NCBI RefSeq assembly: GCF_000381025.1
Contig: NZ_KB905818.1
Location: 390,133 to 454,132 of the forward strand
Reading direction: 5' to 3'
Origin: Streptomyces sulphureus DSM 40104
Lineage (GTDB): Bacteria > Actinomycetota > Actinomycetes > Streptomycetales > Streptomycetaceae
Length of the DNA: 64,000 bases
The translations under genes and the position numbers were made by a program. The notes beneath the pieces are model-generated. The model did not search any database. It was not told where the DNA came from and saw only the letters and a list, made by a program, of their open reading frames with translations. Each line of letters begins with the position of its first letter. Position 1 is the first letter of the stretch. Positions 8,039 through 16,787 of this stretch are shown here, piece by piece.

Positions 8039-8463
8039 CGGCGGAGGCGGGCACCGGACGCGAGGCCGCGCAGGGGGAGGGGGCGCGCTTCGTGGAGGCG
8101 GTGCGTCCGCTCGTCGACGCGTTCGGCGGCGACCTGCTCCCGGTCGAGCGCGCCGCGGTCGACGACGTCGTGCTGCGTTGGGAGGGGCAGGAGGTCGCGG
8201 CGGTGCGGCTGCCGCACCTCGCCGAGTCGCTCGACCGGATACTCGGCGAGCTGGAGCGGCGCTACGGCATGCCGCTCGCCCAACTCGACCGCAAGGAGAA
8301 GCAGTCGGTGGTGCGCAGCTTGGAGGCGCGCGGCGCTTTCGTGGTGCGCCACGGCGTGGAGACGGTCGCGCAGGCGCTGGGCGTCAGCCGCTTCACCGTC
8401 TACAACTACATCAACTACCGCGACGAGCAGCGCGCGAGGGACCACGGGGAAGAGCAGGGCTGA
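8035..8463 (+). CDS. Helix-turn-helix transcriptional regulator (YheO/DauR C-terminal-type HTH)
   Basis: 142 residues. The C-terminal half (LDRKEKQSVVRSLEARGAF, VAQALGVSRFTVYNYINY) is a helix-turn-helix of the HTH_22 type found at the end of YheO/DauR-like regulators. The N-terminal half carries no clear effector domain, so it is shorter than a full YheO. It is coupled to the DUF77 gene upstream and followed by a strong hairpin. Its position just before the urate genes makes it a candidate local regulator, but that is only inference. Confidence 0.7.
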   Translation: MTAEAGTGREAAQGEGARFVEAVRPLVDAFGGDLLPVERAAVDDVVLRWEGQEVAAVRLPHLAESLDRILGELERRYGMPLAQLDRKEKQSVVRSLEARGAFVVRHGVETVAQALGVSRFTVYNYINYRDEQRARDHGEEQG

Positions 8464-8469
8464 GTCCGT

Positions 8470-8498
8470 CCGGCCGCGCGGTACCGCCGCGCGGCCGG
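8470..8498 (+). terminator. Hairpin terminator after the HTH regulator
   Basis: A perfect 12-bp stem (CCGGCCGCGCGG) with a five-base loop starts seven bases after the stop codon at 8463 and separates this unit from the urate operon. Confidence 0.65.
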
Positions 8499-8578
8499 CC
8501 TCCTCGGCGGAGCCGCGCGGATCGCGTCGCGGCGACGCGTTCATGCGTCGTGTCGTGGATGTTTCCCAACAGCCGCTC

Positions 8579-8619
8579 TTCAACAAACTGTTGACGACGC
8601 CCGGTCGGCGCGCTTGGCT
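8579..8619 (+). promoter_or_regulatory. Urate operon promoter with AllR-like operator
   Basis: TTCAACAAACTGTTGAC (8579-8595) is a near-palindrome almost identical to the site at 25557-25573 before allantoinase. It overlaps a -35-like TTGACG (8591-8596); 17 bp downstream is TTGGCT (8614-8619), a plausible -10. A repressor here would block the operon starting at 8692. Confidence 0.6.
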
Positions 8620-8691
8620 GTCTCCCGACCCGCACGAGCGATCGTCCGGGTCGGCACGAGCCCAACCGCCTCATGGCTCCGGAGGTCACGT

Positions 8692-9204
8692 GTGACCCGA
8701 TCCGCGCCAGGTCTCACCTGGCTCAACTCGTCGGAGGAGGAGGACGCGCGAGCCGCCCTGCACCGGGTGTGCGCGGCCCGCGCCTGGTCGACGGCGCTCC
8801 TCGGCGCCCGCCCCTTCCCCGGCCTCCCGCAGTTGCTCGACGCCAGCGACACCGCCGTCGCCGCCCTCACCGCCGGGGACGTCGACGAAGCGCTCGCGGG
8901 CCATCCCCGCATCGGCAGGCCCGAGCCGTCGGACGCCGTCTCCTCCCGCGAACAGCGCGGCATGGCGGACGCTTCCGAACGGCTGCGCGCCGAGATGCTC
9001 GAACTCAACCTCGCCTACCAGGAGAAGTTCGGCCACACCTTCCTCGTCTGCGCCACCGGTCTCACCGGCGAGCAGTTGCGTGACGCCGCCCGCCACCGGC
9101 TCGACAACCCGCCCGAACACGAACGCGAGGTCGTACGCGCGGAGTTGGGGAAGATCAACCGACTCCGTCTCACCCGCCTCGCCGAGGAAGGGGTCTCGGC
9201 ATGA
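8692..9204 (+). CDS. uraD: 2-oxo-4-hydroxy-4-carboxy-5-ureidoimidazoline (OHCU) decarboxylase
   Basis: 170 residues. HPRIG (the conserved active-site His-Pro segment), SREQRGM, LNLAYQEKFGHTFLVCATG and the basic, leucine-rich C-terminus match the OHCU decarboxylase family, which converts OHCU to S-allantoin in the last step of urate oxidation. The GTG start at 8692 is preceded by GGAGG at a six- to seven-base distance. It is first in a run with HIU hydrolase (4-bp ATGA overlap) and uricase, so the three steps from urate to allantoin are co-transcribed. Control is probably through the operator at 8579. Confidence 0.9.
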   Translation: MTRSAPGLTWLNSSEEEDARAALHRVCAARAWSTALLGARPFPGLPQLLDASDTAVAALTAGDVDEALAGHPRIGRPEPSDAVSSREQRGMADASERLRAEMLELNLAYQEKFGHTFLVCATGLTGEQLRDAARHRLDNPPEHEREVVRAELGKINRLRLTRLAEEGVSA

Positions 9205-9542
9205 GCAGTCCACCCGCAGCCACCGTCTCCACCCACGTGCTCGACACGTCCGCAGGCCGGCCCGCCGCCGGCGTCCCCGTCCGCCTCGCCGTGCGCACCG
9301 GGCGCGGCGGGGAGTGGCAGCCGCACGCCGAGAGCAGCACCGACGGGGACGGCCGCTGCCGCGACCTCCCCGCCCTCCCCGAGGGAGCCGCCTGGGCCCG
9401 TCTCCACTTCGACACGGGCAGCTACTCGGACGTCGGGTTCTTCCCCGAGGTCTCCACCGTCTTCGCCGTCGCACCGGGCGAGCACCACCATGTGCCGCTG
9501 CTGCTCAGCCCGTTCGGCTACTCCGTATACCGAGGGAGCTGA
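9201..9542 (+). CDS. uraH: 5-hydroxyisourate hydrolase
   Basis: 113 residues, transthyretin-like fold. HVLDTSAGRPAAGVPVRL at the N-terminus and the C-terminal tetrapeptide YRGS are diagnostic of HIU hydrolases and separate them from true transthyretins. It hydrolyses 5-hydroxyisourate, the uricase product, to OHCU. The start overlaps the uraD stop as ATGA, and uricase starts five bases after its stop. Confidence 0.93.
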   Translation: MSSPPAATVSTHVLDTSAGRPAAGVPVRLAVRTGRGGEWQPHAESSTDGDGRCRDLPALPEGAAWARLHFDTGSYSDVGFFPEVSTVFAVAPGEHHHVPLLLSPFGYSVYRGS

Positions 9543-9547
9543 TCCAC

Positions 9548-10513
9548 GTGACCGAGACCGCGCAACCCGCCGCAGCCCCGCGTCCCGCCGCCGTACGGGC
9601 CGTGCTCGGCCAGAACCAGTACGGGAAGGCCGAGGTCCGCGTCCTCAAGGTGACCCGGGAGGGCGCCGGGCACCGGATCAGGGACCTCAACGTCTCCGTC
9701 GCACTCCAGGGCGACCTCGACGAGGTCCACTACTCGGGCAGCAACGCCCATGTGCTGCCCACCGACACCACGAAGAACACCGTCTACGCCTTCGCCAAGG
9801 AACACGGCGTCGCCTCGCCCGAGGAGTTCGGGACGCTGCTCGCCCGGCACTTCGTCGCCACGTGCGCGCCGATCACGCGGGCCCGCATCCGGGTCGAGGA
9901 GTACGCGTGGTCCCGTATCGACGCCGCGGGCGGCGTCTCCGAGGACGAGTCCGGCACGGGGCACTCGTTCGTCCGCAGCGGACGGTGCGTCCGGACGGCG
10001 CAGGTCACCCACGACGCACGGGGCACCGAGGTCCTCTCGGGCGTCAAGGGCCTCACCGTGCTCAACTCCACCGACTCGGAGTTCCACGGCTACGTCAAGG
10101 ACGGTTACACCACGCTCGTCGAGGAGTACGACCGCATCCTCGCCACGGACGTCACCGCCTGGTGGCGCCACCTCGGCGCGGCAGCCCCCGAGGACGGGTG
10201 GAACGCGGCCCACGCCGAGGTCGAGCGGCGCCTCCTCGCCGCCTTCGCCGGCACCTACTCGTACTCGCTCCAGCAGACGCTCTACGAGATGGGCGCGGAC
10301 GTCCTCGAAGGGCGCCCCGAACTCGGCGAGATACGCCTCTCGATGCCGAACAAGCACCACTTCCGCGTGGACCTCTCGCCGTTCGGCCTCTCCAACGAGC
10401 CCGCGGACGGCGCCGTCTACTACGCGGCCGACCGCCCGTACGGGCTGATCGAGGCGACGGTGGTGCGAGAGGGGGAGGCCGAGCGCATACCCGTCGACCT
10501 GAGCAACCTGTGA
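9548..10513 (+). CDS. pucL: Urate oxidase (uricase)
   Basis: 321 residues, cofactor-free uricase with two T-fold domains. Visible signatures are NQYGKAEVRVLKV with the catalytic lysine near the N-terminus, PTDTTKNTVYAFAKEHG with the catalytic threonine, and LNSTDSEFHGYVKDGYTTL in the second half. It oxidises urate to 5-hydroxyisourate with release of H2O2. The GTG start at 9548 is five bases after uraH. The following gene begins 82 bp later and is probably part of the same transcript. Confidence 0.94.
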   Translation: MTETAQPAAAPRPAAVRAVLGQNQYGKAEVRVLKVTREGAGHRIRDLNVSVALQGDLDEVHYSGSNAHVLPTDTTKNTVYAFAKEHGVASPEEFGTLLARHFVATCAPITRARIRVEEYAWSRIDAAGGVSEDESGTGHSFVRSGRCVRTAQVTHDARGTEVLSGVKGLTVLNSTDSEFHGYVKDGYTTLVEEYDRILATDVTAWWRHLGAAAPEDGWNAAHAEVERRLLAAFAGTYSYSLQQTLYEMGADVLEGRPELGEIRLSMPNKHHFRVDLSPFGLSNEPADGAVYYAADRPYGLIEATVVREGEAERIPVDLSNL

Positions 10514-10595
10514 GCGGCGAGCGGGAGCCGGTGCGCGCACAGCCGCCTGCCGGCGGAACGGCCGGCCCCTACGGGGGCCGCCGGAAGGGAGCAGC

Positions 10596-11993
10596 ATGAC
10601 GGGGCAGCCAACGCCGGGCGAAACCACGGCAGTCGACACGGTGCGCACCGTCGTCGAGGGCTGCGCGATCGCAACGGTGGACGGGCACGGAACCGAGTAC
10701 CCGACGGGGCACCTCGTCCTCGCCGGCGACCGGATCGAGGCCGTGGGCCCGGGCCCCGCGCCGGGCGGCCTGGAGGGCGTCGTACGCCGCGTCGACGGAC
10801 GGGGGCAGCTCGCCACGCCGGGGCTCGTCAACACCCACCACCACTTCTACCAGTGGCTCACCAGGGGCCTCGCCCAGGACTCCCCGCTCTTCGACTGGCT
10901 CGTGGAGCTCTACCCCGTCTGGTCCCTGATCGACGAGGAGATGGTGCACGCCGCCGCCCGCGCCTCGCTCGGCATGATGGTGCGCGGCGGCACCACGACC
11001 GCAGCCGACCACCACTACATCTTCCCGCGCGGCACGGGGGACTTGCTGGGCGCCGAGATCGACGCCGCGCGCCGGCTCGGGGTGCGCCTCACGGCGGCCC
11101 GCGGCTCCATGGACCTCGGCGCCTCCGACGGGGGCCTCCCGCCGGACTTCGCCGTCGAGACCACCGAAGGCGCGCTGCGAGCCACGGAGGAGGCGGTGGC
11201 GCGGTATCACGACCCCTCACCCGAGTCGACGGTGCAGGTGGCCGTCGCGCCCTGCTCCCCGTTCTCGGTGACCGGCGAACTCCTCAGCGAGTCCGCCGAG
11301 TTGGCGAGACGGCTGGGCGTGCGGCTGCACACGCACGGTTCCGAGACGCGGGAGGAGGCGGAGTTCTGCCGGGAGCGGTTCGGCATGGGGCCGACCGACT
11401 ACCTCGCCTCCACCGGCTGGCTCGGTGAGGACGTCTGGATGGCCCACTGCGTGCACATGGACGACGCCGACATCGACGCCTTCGCGCGCACCGGCACCGG
11501 TGTCGCCCACTGCCCGTCGTCCAACGCCCGCCTCGCCGCCGGGCTGGCACGGGTTCCCGCGATGCTCGACGCGGGGGTGCCCGTCGGCCTCGGGGTCGAC
11601 GGGACCGCGTCGAACGAGTCGGGCGAGCTCCACACCGAGCTGCGCAACGCGCTGCTCCTCAACCGGCTCGGCGAGCGGCGCGAGGCGGCGCTCGACGTAC
11701 GCGCCGCGCTGCGGCTCGCCACCGCGGGCGGCGCCCGAGTCCTCGGCAGGCAGCGGGAGTTGGGCTCGCTGGAGCCCGGCAAGCTCGCGGACCTCGTCCT
11801 CTGGCGCCTCGACGGGCTCGGGCACTCCACCGTGGAGGACCCCGTCGCAGCGCTCGTCCTCGGCGCCGCGGCGCCGGTGGCGTTCTCCTTCGTCGGGGGA
11901 AGACCCGTGGTGGAGGACGGCGTGCTCCTCGGCGACGACGAGACGGCGATCGCGCGCGAAGCCGCCGTCCAGGCACGGAGGTTGCGACGATGA
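10596..11993 (+). CDS. 8-oxoguanine deaminase-type amidohydrolase
   Basis: 465 residues, amidohydrolase superfamily. The first metal-binding motif is LVNTHHHFYQWLTRG; later come LHTHGSETREE, MAHCVHMDD, VAHCPSSN and GLGVDGTASNES, which supply the remaining His/Asp ligands. QWLTRG and HCPSSNARL fit the 8-oxoguanine/guanine deaminase branch better than atrazine chlorohydrolases. It would deaminate 8-oxoguanine to urate, or guanine to xanthine, and so feed uricase encoded just upstream. Translation starts at ATG 10596 after GGAAGGGAGC. Substrate is inferred from family and context. Confidence 0.82.
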   Translation: MTGQPTPGETTAVDTVRTVVEGCAIATVDGHGTEYPTGHLVLAGDRIEAVGPGPAPGGLEGVVRRVDGRGQLATPGLVNTHHHFYQWLTRGLAQDSPLFDWLVELYPVWSLIDEEMVHAAARASLGMMVRGGTTTAADHHYIFPRGTGDLLGAEIDAARRLGVRLTAARGSMDLGASDGGLPPDFAVETTEGALRATEEAVARYHDPSPESTVQVAVAPCSPFSVTGELLSESAELARRLGVRLHTHGSETREEAEFCRERFGMGPTDYLASTGWLGEDVWMAHCVHMDDADIDAFARTGTGVAHCPSSNARLAAGLARVPAMLDAGVPVGLGVDGTASNESGELHTELRNALLLNRLGERREAALDVRAALRLATAGGARVLGRQRELGSLEPGKLADLVLWRLDGLGHSTVEDPVAALVLGAAAPVAFSFVGGRPVVEDGVLLGDDETAIAREAAVQARRLRR

Positions 11994-12400
11994 CGTCCTT
12001 ACGCTGAGCCGCGGCACCGTACGCCCGACACCGAGCCGGGTCCCCGACACCCGCCAGGCGAGCATCACTTCACCGAGAGGTGCACCTCGCCGCGCGCCCC
12101 GGCCCTCGCGGGGGTCACCCTCCGCGGGGGCACCTCGAAGCCGCCGACCGATCCCGGTCGACGCAGCACCGGCGTCCAACTATCCCCGCACGTCCGCGCA
12201 TTGACCGCGTCCGACGACGCTGCTGCACACCCGCACTTCCGTACCTCCGCAAGGGCCCGCACCCCAACGCGACTGCCGCCGCGCCCTCCGTACGGCGGCA
12301 CCCACGCACCCGCGGCGCCCATGAGCGCATCGAGCAACGCCGTGCCACCCACCAGGAGAACGCGTGCCCCCGCGCACGGAAGACCCACAGGAGGACCCAC
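11994..12400 (+). other. 407-bp spacer before the purine permease
   Basis: The open frame entering from 12080 is low-complexity Arg/Pro/His-rich sequence and not a credible N-terminus. Apart from GGAGGA at 12390-12395, which is the permease ribosome site, I see no convincing gene, hairpin or promoter. Confidence 0.4.
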
Positions 12401-13882
12401 GTGTCCGACCGCCCCGACGCGCCGCAAGGCCGCCCCGACAGGAAACGCGACTCCTCTTCCGCCAACCCCGGCCGACCGGCGCAGGACGACCCGCAGTCGC
12501 AGGGGACAGCGCGGGAGAAGCACCCCGTGGACCGGGGCATGCCGCCACTGAAGCTCCTCACCAGCGGCCTCCAGCACGTGGCGGCGATGTACGCGGGCGT
12601 CGTGGCCCCGCCGCTCGTCATCGGCGCGGCCGTCGGGCTCTCCGTCTCCGAGTTGACGTTCCTCACCGGCGCGAGCCTCTTCATGGCCGGCATGGCGACT
12701 CTTCTCCAGACGCTCGGTGTATGGCGGATCGGCGCGCGGCTGCCGTTCGTCAACGGCGCCACCTTCGCGACCGTCGCGCCGATGCTGGCGATCAGCAAGT
12801 CCGAAGGGTCCGAGAACGCCCTCCCCGTGATATTCGGCGCGACGATGGTCGCCGCCGCGCTCGGTTTCGTGATCGCGCCGTACTTCAGCAGGCTGGTGCG
12901 GTTCCTGCCGCCGGTCGTCACCGGCACCGTGATCACGCTCATCGGCCTCTCGCTCATGCCGGTCGCCTTCAACTGGGCCCAGGGCGGCGACGAAAGCGAC
13001 CCGCACTACGGCGACGGCCGCAACATCGCCATGGCCGGCGCGACCCTCGTCCTCGTCCTCCTCATCCGCCGCTTCACCCGCGGCTTCTGGAAGCAGATCG
13101 CCGTCCTCCTCGGCCTCGCGGCCGGCACCGTGCTGGCGGTCCCCGTCGGCCTCACCGACTTCACCGCGGTCCGTGAGGCCGACATCGTCGGCTTCCCGAC
13201 GCCGTTCCACTTCGGCGCCCCGCAGTTCGCGGCGGCGGCGATCGTCTCCATGTGCGTCGTGATGCTCGTCTCGATGACGGAGTCGACGGCCGACATGCTC
13301 GCGCTGGGCGAGATCGTCGAACGCCCCGCGGACGAGCGGACGATCGCCGCGGGGCTGCGGGCCGACACACTCGGCTCCTTCGTGAGCCCGTTCTTCAACG
13401 GGCTGATGTGCAGCGCCTTCGCGCAGAACATCGGCCTCGTGGCGATGACGCGCATCCGCAGCAGGTACGTCGTCGCGACCGGCGGCGGCATCCTCGTGCT
13501 GATGGGGCTCTGTCCGATGGCGGCCGGGCTGATCGCCACGGTTCCGCAGCCGGTGCTCGGCGGAGCCGGGGTCGTCCTCTTCGGGTCCGTCGCGGCGAGC
13601 GGCATCCAGACGTTGATCAGGGCGGGGCTCGACAAGGACAGCAACATGATGATCGTGGGCATCTCGCTCGCCGTCGGCGTGATCCCGATCGCGGCGCCCG
13701 ACTTCTACCACGCGTTTCCCGAGAGCGCGAAGATCATCCTCGACTCCGGTATCTCCACCGGGTGCGTGGTGGCCGTCCTCCTCAACCTCGTCTTCCACCA
13801 CACCGGACGCCGGGGCGCGCCCGAGGGGACGGCCACGGAGCCCGCGCCCGAACCAGACGGCAAGCGGGGCGCCGAGGCGTAG
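12401..13882 (+). CDS. Nucleobase:cation symporter-2 (uracil/xanthine-type purine permease)
   Basis: 493 residues with a charged N-terminal tail and about 12-14 membrane helices. SGLQHVAAMYAGVVAPPLVIG at helix 1 and the ESTADMLALGEIVER segment in the middle are hallmarks of the NCS2 family; the glutamate there contributes to substrate binding in characterised members. It should import xanthine, urate or uracil by cation symport. Being downstream of uricase and the deaminase argues for a purine. The GTG at 12401 follows GGAGGA; the longer frame from 12080 lacks membrane-protein character. Confidence 0.87.
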   Translation: MSDRPDAPQGRPDRKRDSSSANPGRPAQDDPQSQGTAREKHPVDRGMPPLKLLTSGLQHVAAMYAGVVAPPLVIGAAVGLSVSELTFLTGASLFMAGMATLLQTLGVWRIGARLPFVNGATFATVAPMLAISKSEGSENALPVIFGATMVAAALGFVIAPYFSRLVRFLPPVVTGTVITLIGLSLMPVAFNWAQGGDESDPHYGDGRNIAMAGATLVLVLLIRRFTRGFWKQIAVLLGLAAGTVLAVPVGLTDFTAVREADIVGFPTPFHFGAPQFAAAAIVSMCVVMLVSMTESTADMLALGEIVERPADERTIAAGLRADTLGSFVSPFFNGLMCSAFAQNIGLVAMTRIRSRYVVATGGGILVLMGLCPMAAGLIATVPQPVLGGAGVVLFGSVAASGIQTLIRAGLDKDSNMMIVGISLAVGVIPIAAPDFYHAFPESAKIILDSGISTGCVVAVLLNLVFHHTGRRGAPEGTATEPAPEPDGKRGAEA

Positions 13883-14171
13883 CGGGCGGCGGACGGGCGG
13901 GCGGTTCCGGGGAGTCGGGACCGCGCCCCGAGTGACGTGCGTGACGGGGGAGTTGGGGAAGCCGCGGGCGTCCGTGTGCAGGTCTGCACCGAATCTTCGC
14001 GTCGGAATGGGCGGTTGCGGCCCTCCGTACGGAACCGGAACGGCTTCCGTTGCCCTCCCCTACGAGTGTGCGGTGCCGCGTCGCCCTGGATACCTGTCCT
14101 GCGCATGCAGGCTGACAGGATGGACGCCGCACTGTCCCCTGCACGCGCAAGACACCAGGAGTTATGGCCCG

Positions 14172-14558
14172 ATGTCGTTCAACAACCCGTATGGTCCGGG
14201 CCCCCAGGGCCAGAACCCGTACACGCAGCCGCCGCAGGACACGCCGCCGCCCGGCTACGGCTACCCCCCGCCCGGCGGCGGGTACGCCCCGCCGCCGCAC
14301 GGCTACCAGCCCGACGCGCCGTACGGTTACGACCCGTACGGGCGGCCGTACTCCGACAAGTCGAAGATCGTCGCCGGGGTCCTCCAACTCTTCCTCGGCA
14401 CCTTCGGTATCGGCAGGTTCTACATAGGCAGCGTCGGCATAGGCGTGGCGCAGATCTTCACCTGCGGCGGCCTCGGCCTCTGGTCGCTGATCGACGGCAT
14501 CCTCCTGCTCATCAGCGACGACAAGACGGACAGCAACGGCCGTGTCCTGCGCGGCTGA
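14172..14558 (+). CDS. TM2 domain-containing protein
   Basis: 128 residues. The first 60 are a Pro/Gly/Tyr-rich cytoplasmic tail. After a SDKSKIVAGVLQLF lead-in come two membrane helices with GTFGIGRFYIGSVGIG between them, the TM2 signature (DxF-like turn replaced by GRFYIG), and a C-terminal DDKTDSNGR tail. TM2 proteins are membrane proteins of uncertain function. The ATG at 14172 is preferred over an out-of-frame ATG at 14164. It forms a pair with the DUF2752 gene 30 bp downstream, a common Streptomyces arrangement. Confidence 0.85.
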   Translation: MSFNNPYGPGPQGQNPYTQPPQDTPPPGYGYPPPGGGYAPPPHGYQPDAPYGYDPYGRPYSDKSKIVAGVLQLFLGTFGIGRFYIGSVGIGVAQIFTCGGLGLWSLIDGILLLISDDKTDSNGRVLRG

Positions 14559-14588
14559 CGCGGCACCTCCCCGGCGCCCGGCACGCCC

Positions 14589-14999
14589 GTGCTGAGTGTC
14601 CGGCCGCGGGCCGTCCCGCCGCTCCTGCGCCACCCTGCGGCCGCACCGCTCGCGGCCCTCACCGCAGGAGCGGCGGGCGCCGCATACCTGTTCACCACCG
14701 ACCCGCACGAGCCCGGAAACCTGCTGCCCGCCTGCCCGTTCCGTGCCGTCACGGGCCTGCTCTGCCCCGCGTGCGGCGGCACCCGCATGGCGTACGACCT
14801 GCTCCACGGCGACCTCGCGGCGGCCTGGCACGACAACCCGGCGCTCCTCCTCGCCGCCCCGCTGCCGCTGTGGCTGCTGCTCCGCTGGGGCGCCGAGGGA
14901 CTCAAGGGCCGCCGCTGGCGCCCGAGTTGGCGCAACCGTTCGTGGTACCTCCTCGTCGGGGCCGCCGCGGCATGGACGGTCGGCCGGAACCTCTTCTGA
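14589..14999 (+). CDS. DUF2752 domain membrane protein
   Basis: 136 residues with three hydrophobic stretches. The CPFRAVTGLLCPACGGTRMAY-like segment carries the defining DUF2752 cysteine pattern (C, then CPxCGGTR), followed by LLHGDLAAAWHDNPALLL. The family function is unknown; the cysteines could bind metal or be redox active. GTG start at 14589. It is probably co-transcribed with the TM2 gene. Confidence 0.85.
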   Translation: MLSVRPRAVPPLLRHPAAAPLAALTAGAAGAAYLFTTDPHEPGNLLPACPFRAVTGLLCPACGGTRMAYDLLHGDLAAAWHDNPALLLAAPLPLWLLLRWGAEGLKGRRWRPSWRNRSWYLLVGAAAAWTVGRNLF

Positions 15000-15374
15000 G
15001 CGACGCCGCTTCCGGCCGACGCGGCAGAGGCAGGCCGACCCCGGGGCCAGGCTCCTCGACTTCCCCATCGCGGCCGCCACCGCACCCCACTTTCCCGAGC
15101 AGCGTCTCGTCGAGCCCGACTCGTCCGAGGCCCGGGTACTGCCGCTTCTGGCCGGTCGGGCAGCCGGGGAGAGCGCCGCGGCCGGACCACAGGACTGAAA
15201 GCCGAGCCACTTCGCGCCCGGACGACGCTTCCGGGCGACGAGAGTTCCACGTGAGGACCGCCGGTCCGCGTACGGATGTAGCGCCCGGTTAAAGCGTTAT
15301 TTGGCGGTTGCGCCCGATATGCTGCGCGAGCCCGCAAGGGCCACCATCCGCACCCGCGAGCGCCAGGGAGAGCC
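15000..15374 (+). other. 375-bp intergenic region before the dipeptidase gene
   Basis: A forward frame runs to 15198 but has no independent start with a ribosome site and reads as GC-driven sequence. The last 90 bases are less GC-rich (GGTTAAAGCGTTATTTGG at about 15287-15304) and probably hold the dipeptidase promoter, though I cannot pick -35/-10 boxes with confidence. Confidence 0.35.
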
Positions 15375-16787
15375 ATGCCCGAGTCCGCGCACCCCGCCCG
15401 GTCCGCGGGCGCGGCGGGCCCCGACCCGCTGGAGGCCGTCGTCGACGGGCTGATGGGCCAACTCGTCGCCGACCTGCGGCGGTTGGCGTCGATTCCGTCG
15501 ATCGCCTTCCCCGGCTACCCGGAGGCCCCGGTCCTCGAAGCGCGGGACACCGTCACCGCGCTCCTCCACGACGCCGGCGCCACCGCCATCGGCGAGCTCC
15601 ACCTCCCCGACACGGCGCCGCTCGTCACCGCCGAGATCCCGCCTCCGGACGCCGGTGCACCGACCGTGCTCCTCTACGCCCACTACGACGTACAGCCCCC
15701 GGGCGACGGCAAGTTGTGGCGCTCGCCGCCCTTCGAACCCACCGAGACGGAGGACGGCACAGGGTTGCGCGCACGGGGCGTCGCCGACTGCAAGGCGAAC
15801 CTCATCGCGCATCTCGGGGCCGTGCGCGCCTTCTCCGGGCGACCGCCGGTCGGCGTGCGGATCGTCTTCGAGGGACAGGAGGAGTACGGCAGCGCCTTCG
15901 ACACCTACCCGGCCACGGAGCCGGAGCGGTTCGCCTGCGACGCGATGGTCGTCGCCGACACCGGCAGCATCCGGCCGGGGACGCCCACCCTCACGACGGC
16001 GCTCCGCGGCGTCGCCGAACTCACCGTTGAGGTACGGACGTTGGAGAGCGCGGTGCACAGCGGCGAGTACGGCGGCGCAGCCCCCGACGCACTGCTCGCA
16101 CTCCTCCACGCCCTCGCCACGCTCCACGACGCGCACGGAGACGTCGCCGTCGAGGGCCTGCACCGCGAGGCGTGGCCGGACGGCGCCCTGACCGAGGAAG
16201 AGTTCCGCGCCCGCGCCGGCGTGGTCGAAGGGATGCCGCTCCTGGGCACCGGGGGGCTCGGCGAACGGCTGTGGAGCGGTCCCGCGCTCACCGTCACCGG
16301 CATCGACGCGCCCGGCGTCGAGCACGCCGCCTCGGCCGTCGTCCCCTACGCGCGCGCCAAACTGAACCTCCGGGTGCATCCGCGCCAGGACGCGCACGAA
16401 GCGCTCGGCGCCGTCGTCCGCCATCTGCGCGCCCAACGGCCGTTCGGCGTGGGCCTGGAGGTCACCCCGGGCGACGCGGGGCCCGGGTTCGAGGCGCCCG
16501 CGGGCGGCCCCGCCTACCGCGCCGCCGACGAGGCGCTCCGCGTCGCGTGGGGCAGCGCGCCCGTGCACGCGGCGACGGGCGGCTCCATCCCGCTCGTCAA
16601 CGGCCTCGCAACGGCCGTGCCCGGTGCGGAGATCCTCCTCTTCGGCGCCGAGGACAACCTCTCGGGGCTCCATGGGCCCAACGAACGCGTCCTCTACTCC
16701 GAGCTGCGCGCCGCCGTCCTCGCGGAGGCGGTCTTCTTCCGCGAGTACGCCGCGTCCTTCCGCGCCGCCCGCGAGGCCGAGGCGTGA
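15375..16787 (+). CDS. M20-family metallodipeptidase
   Basis: 470 residues. Metal-binding motifs of the M20 (CNDP/PepV-like) dipeptidases are clear: YAHYDVQPPGD, RGVADCKAN, FEGQEEYGS with the catalytic and metal Glu pair, and VADTGS. The lid domain contains HSGEYGGAAPDAL. It is a two-metal exopeptidase that cleaves dipeptides or acylated amino acids in the cytoplasm. Its stop overlaps the GTG of the downstream carrier by four bases, so peptide or N-acyl amino-acid uptake and hydrolysis are probably coupled. Confidence 0.87.
   Translation: MPESAHPARSAGAAGPDPLEAVVDGLMGQLVADLRRLASIPSIAFPGYPEAPVLEARDTVTALLHDAGATAIGELHLPDTAPLVTAEIPPPDAGAPTVLLYAHYDVQPPGDGKLWRSPPFEPTETEDGTGLRARGVADCKANLIAHLGAVRAFSGRPPVGVRIVFEGQEEYGSAFDTYPATEPERFACDAMVVADTGSIRPGTPTLTTALRGVAELTVEVRTLESAVHSGEYGGAAPDALLALLHALATLHDAHGDVAVEGLHREAWPDGALTEEEFRARAGVVEGMPLLGTGGLGERLWSGPALTVTGIDAPGVEHAASAVVPYARAKLNLRVHPRQDAHEALGAVVRHLRAQRPFGVGLEVTPGDAGPGFEAPAGGPAYRAADEALRVAWGSAPVHAATGGSIPLVNGLATAVPGAEILLFGAEDNLSGLHGPNERVLYSELRAAVLAEAVFFREYAASFRAAREAEA

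Noticed and set aside
15001..15198. Forward frame continuing after the DUF2752 gene in another frame
   Set aside because: No start codon with a ribosome site and no recognisable domain.
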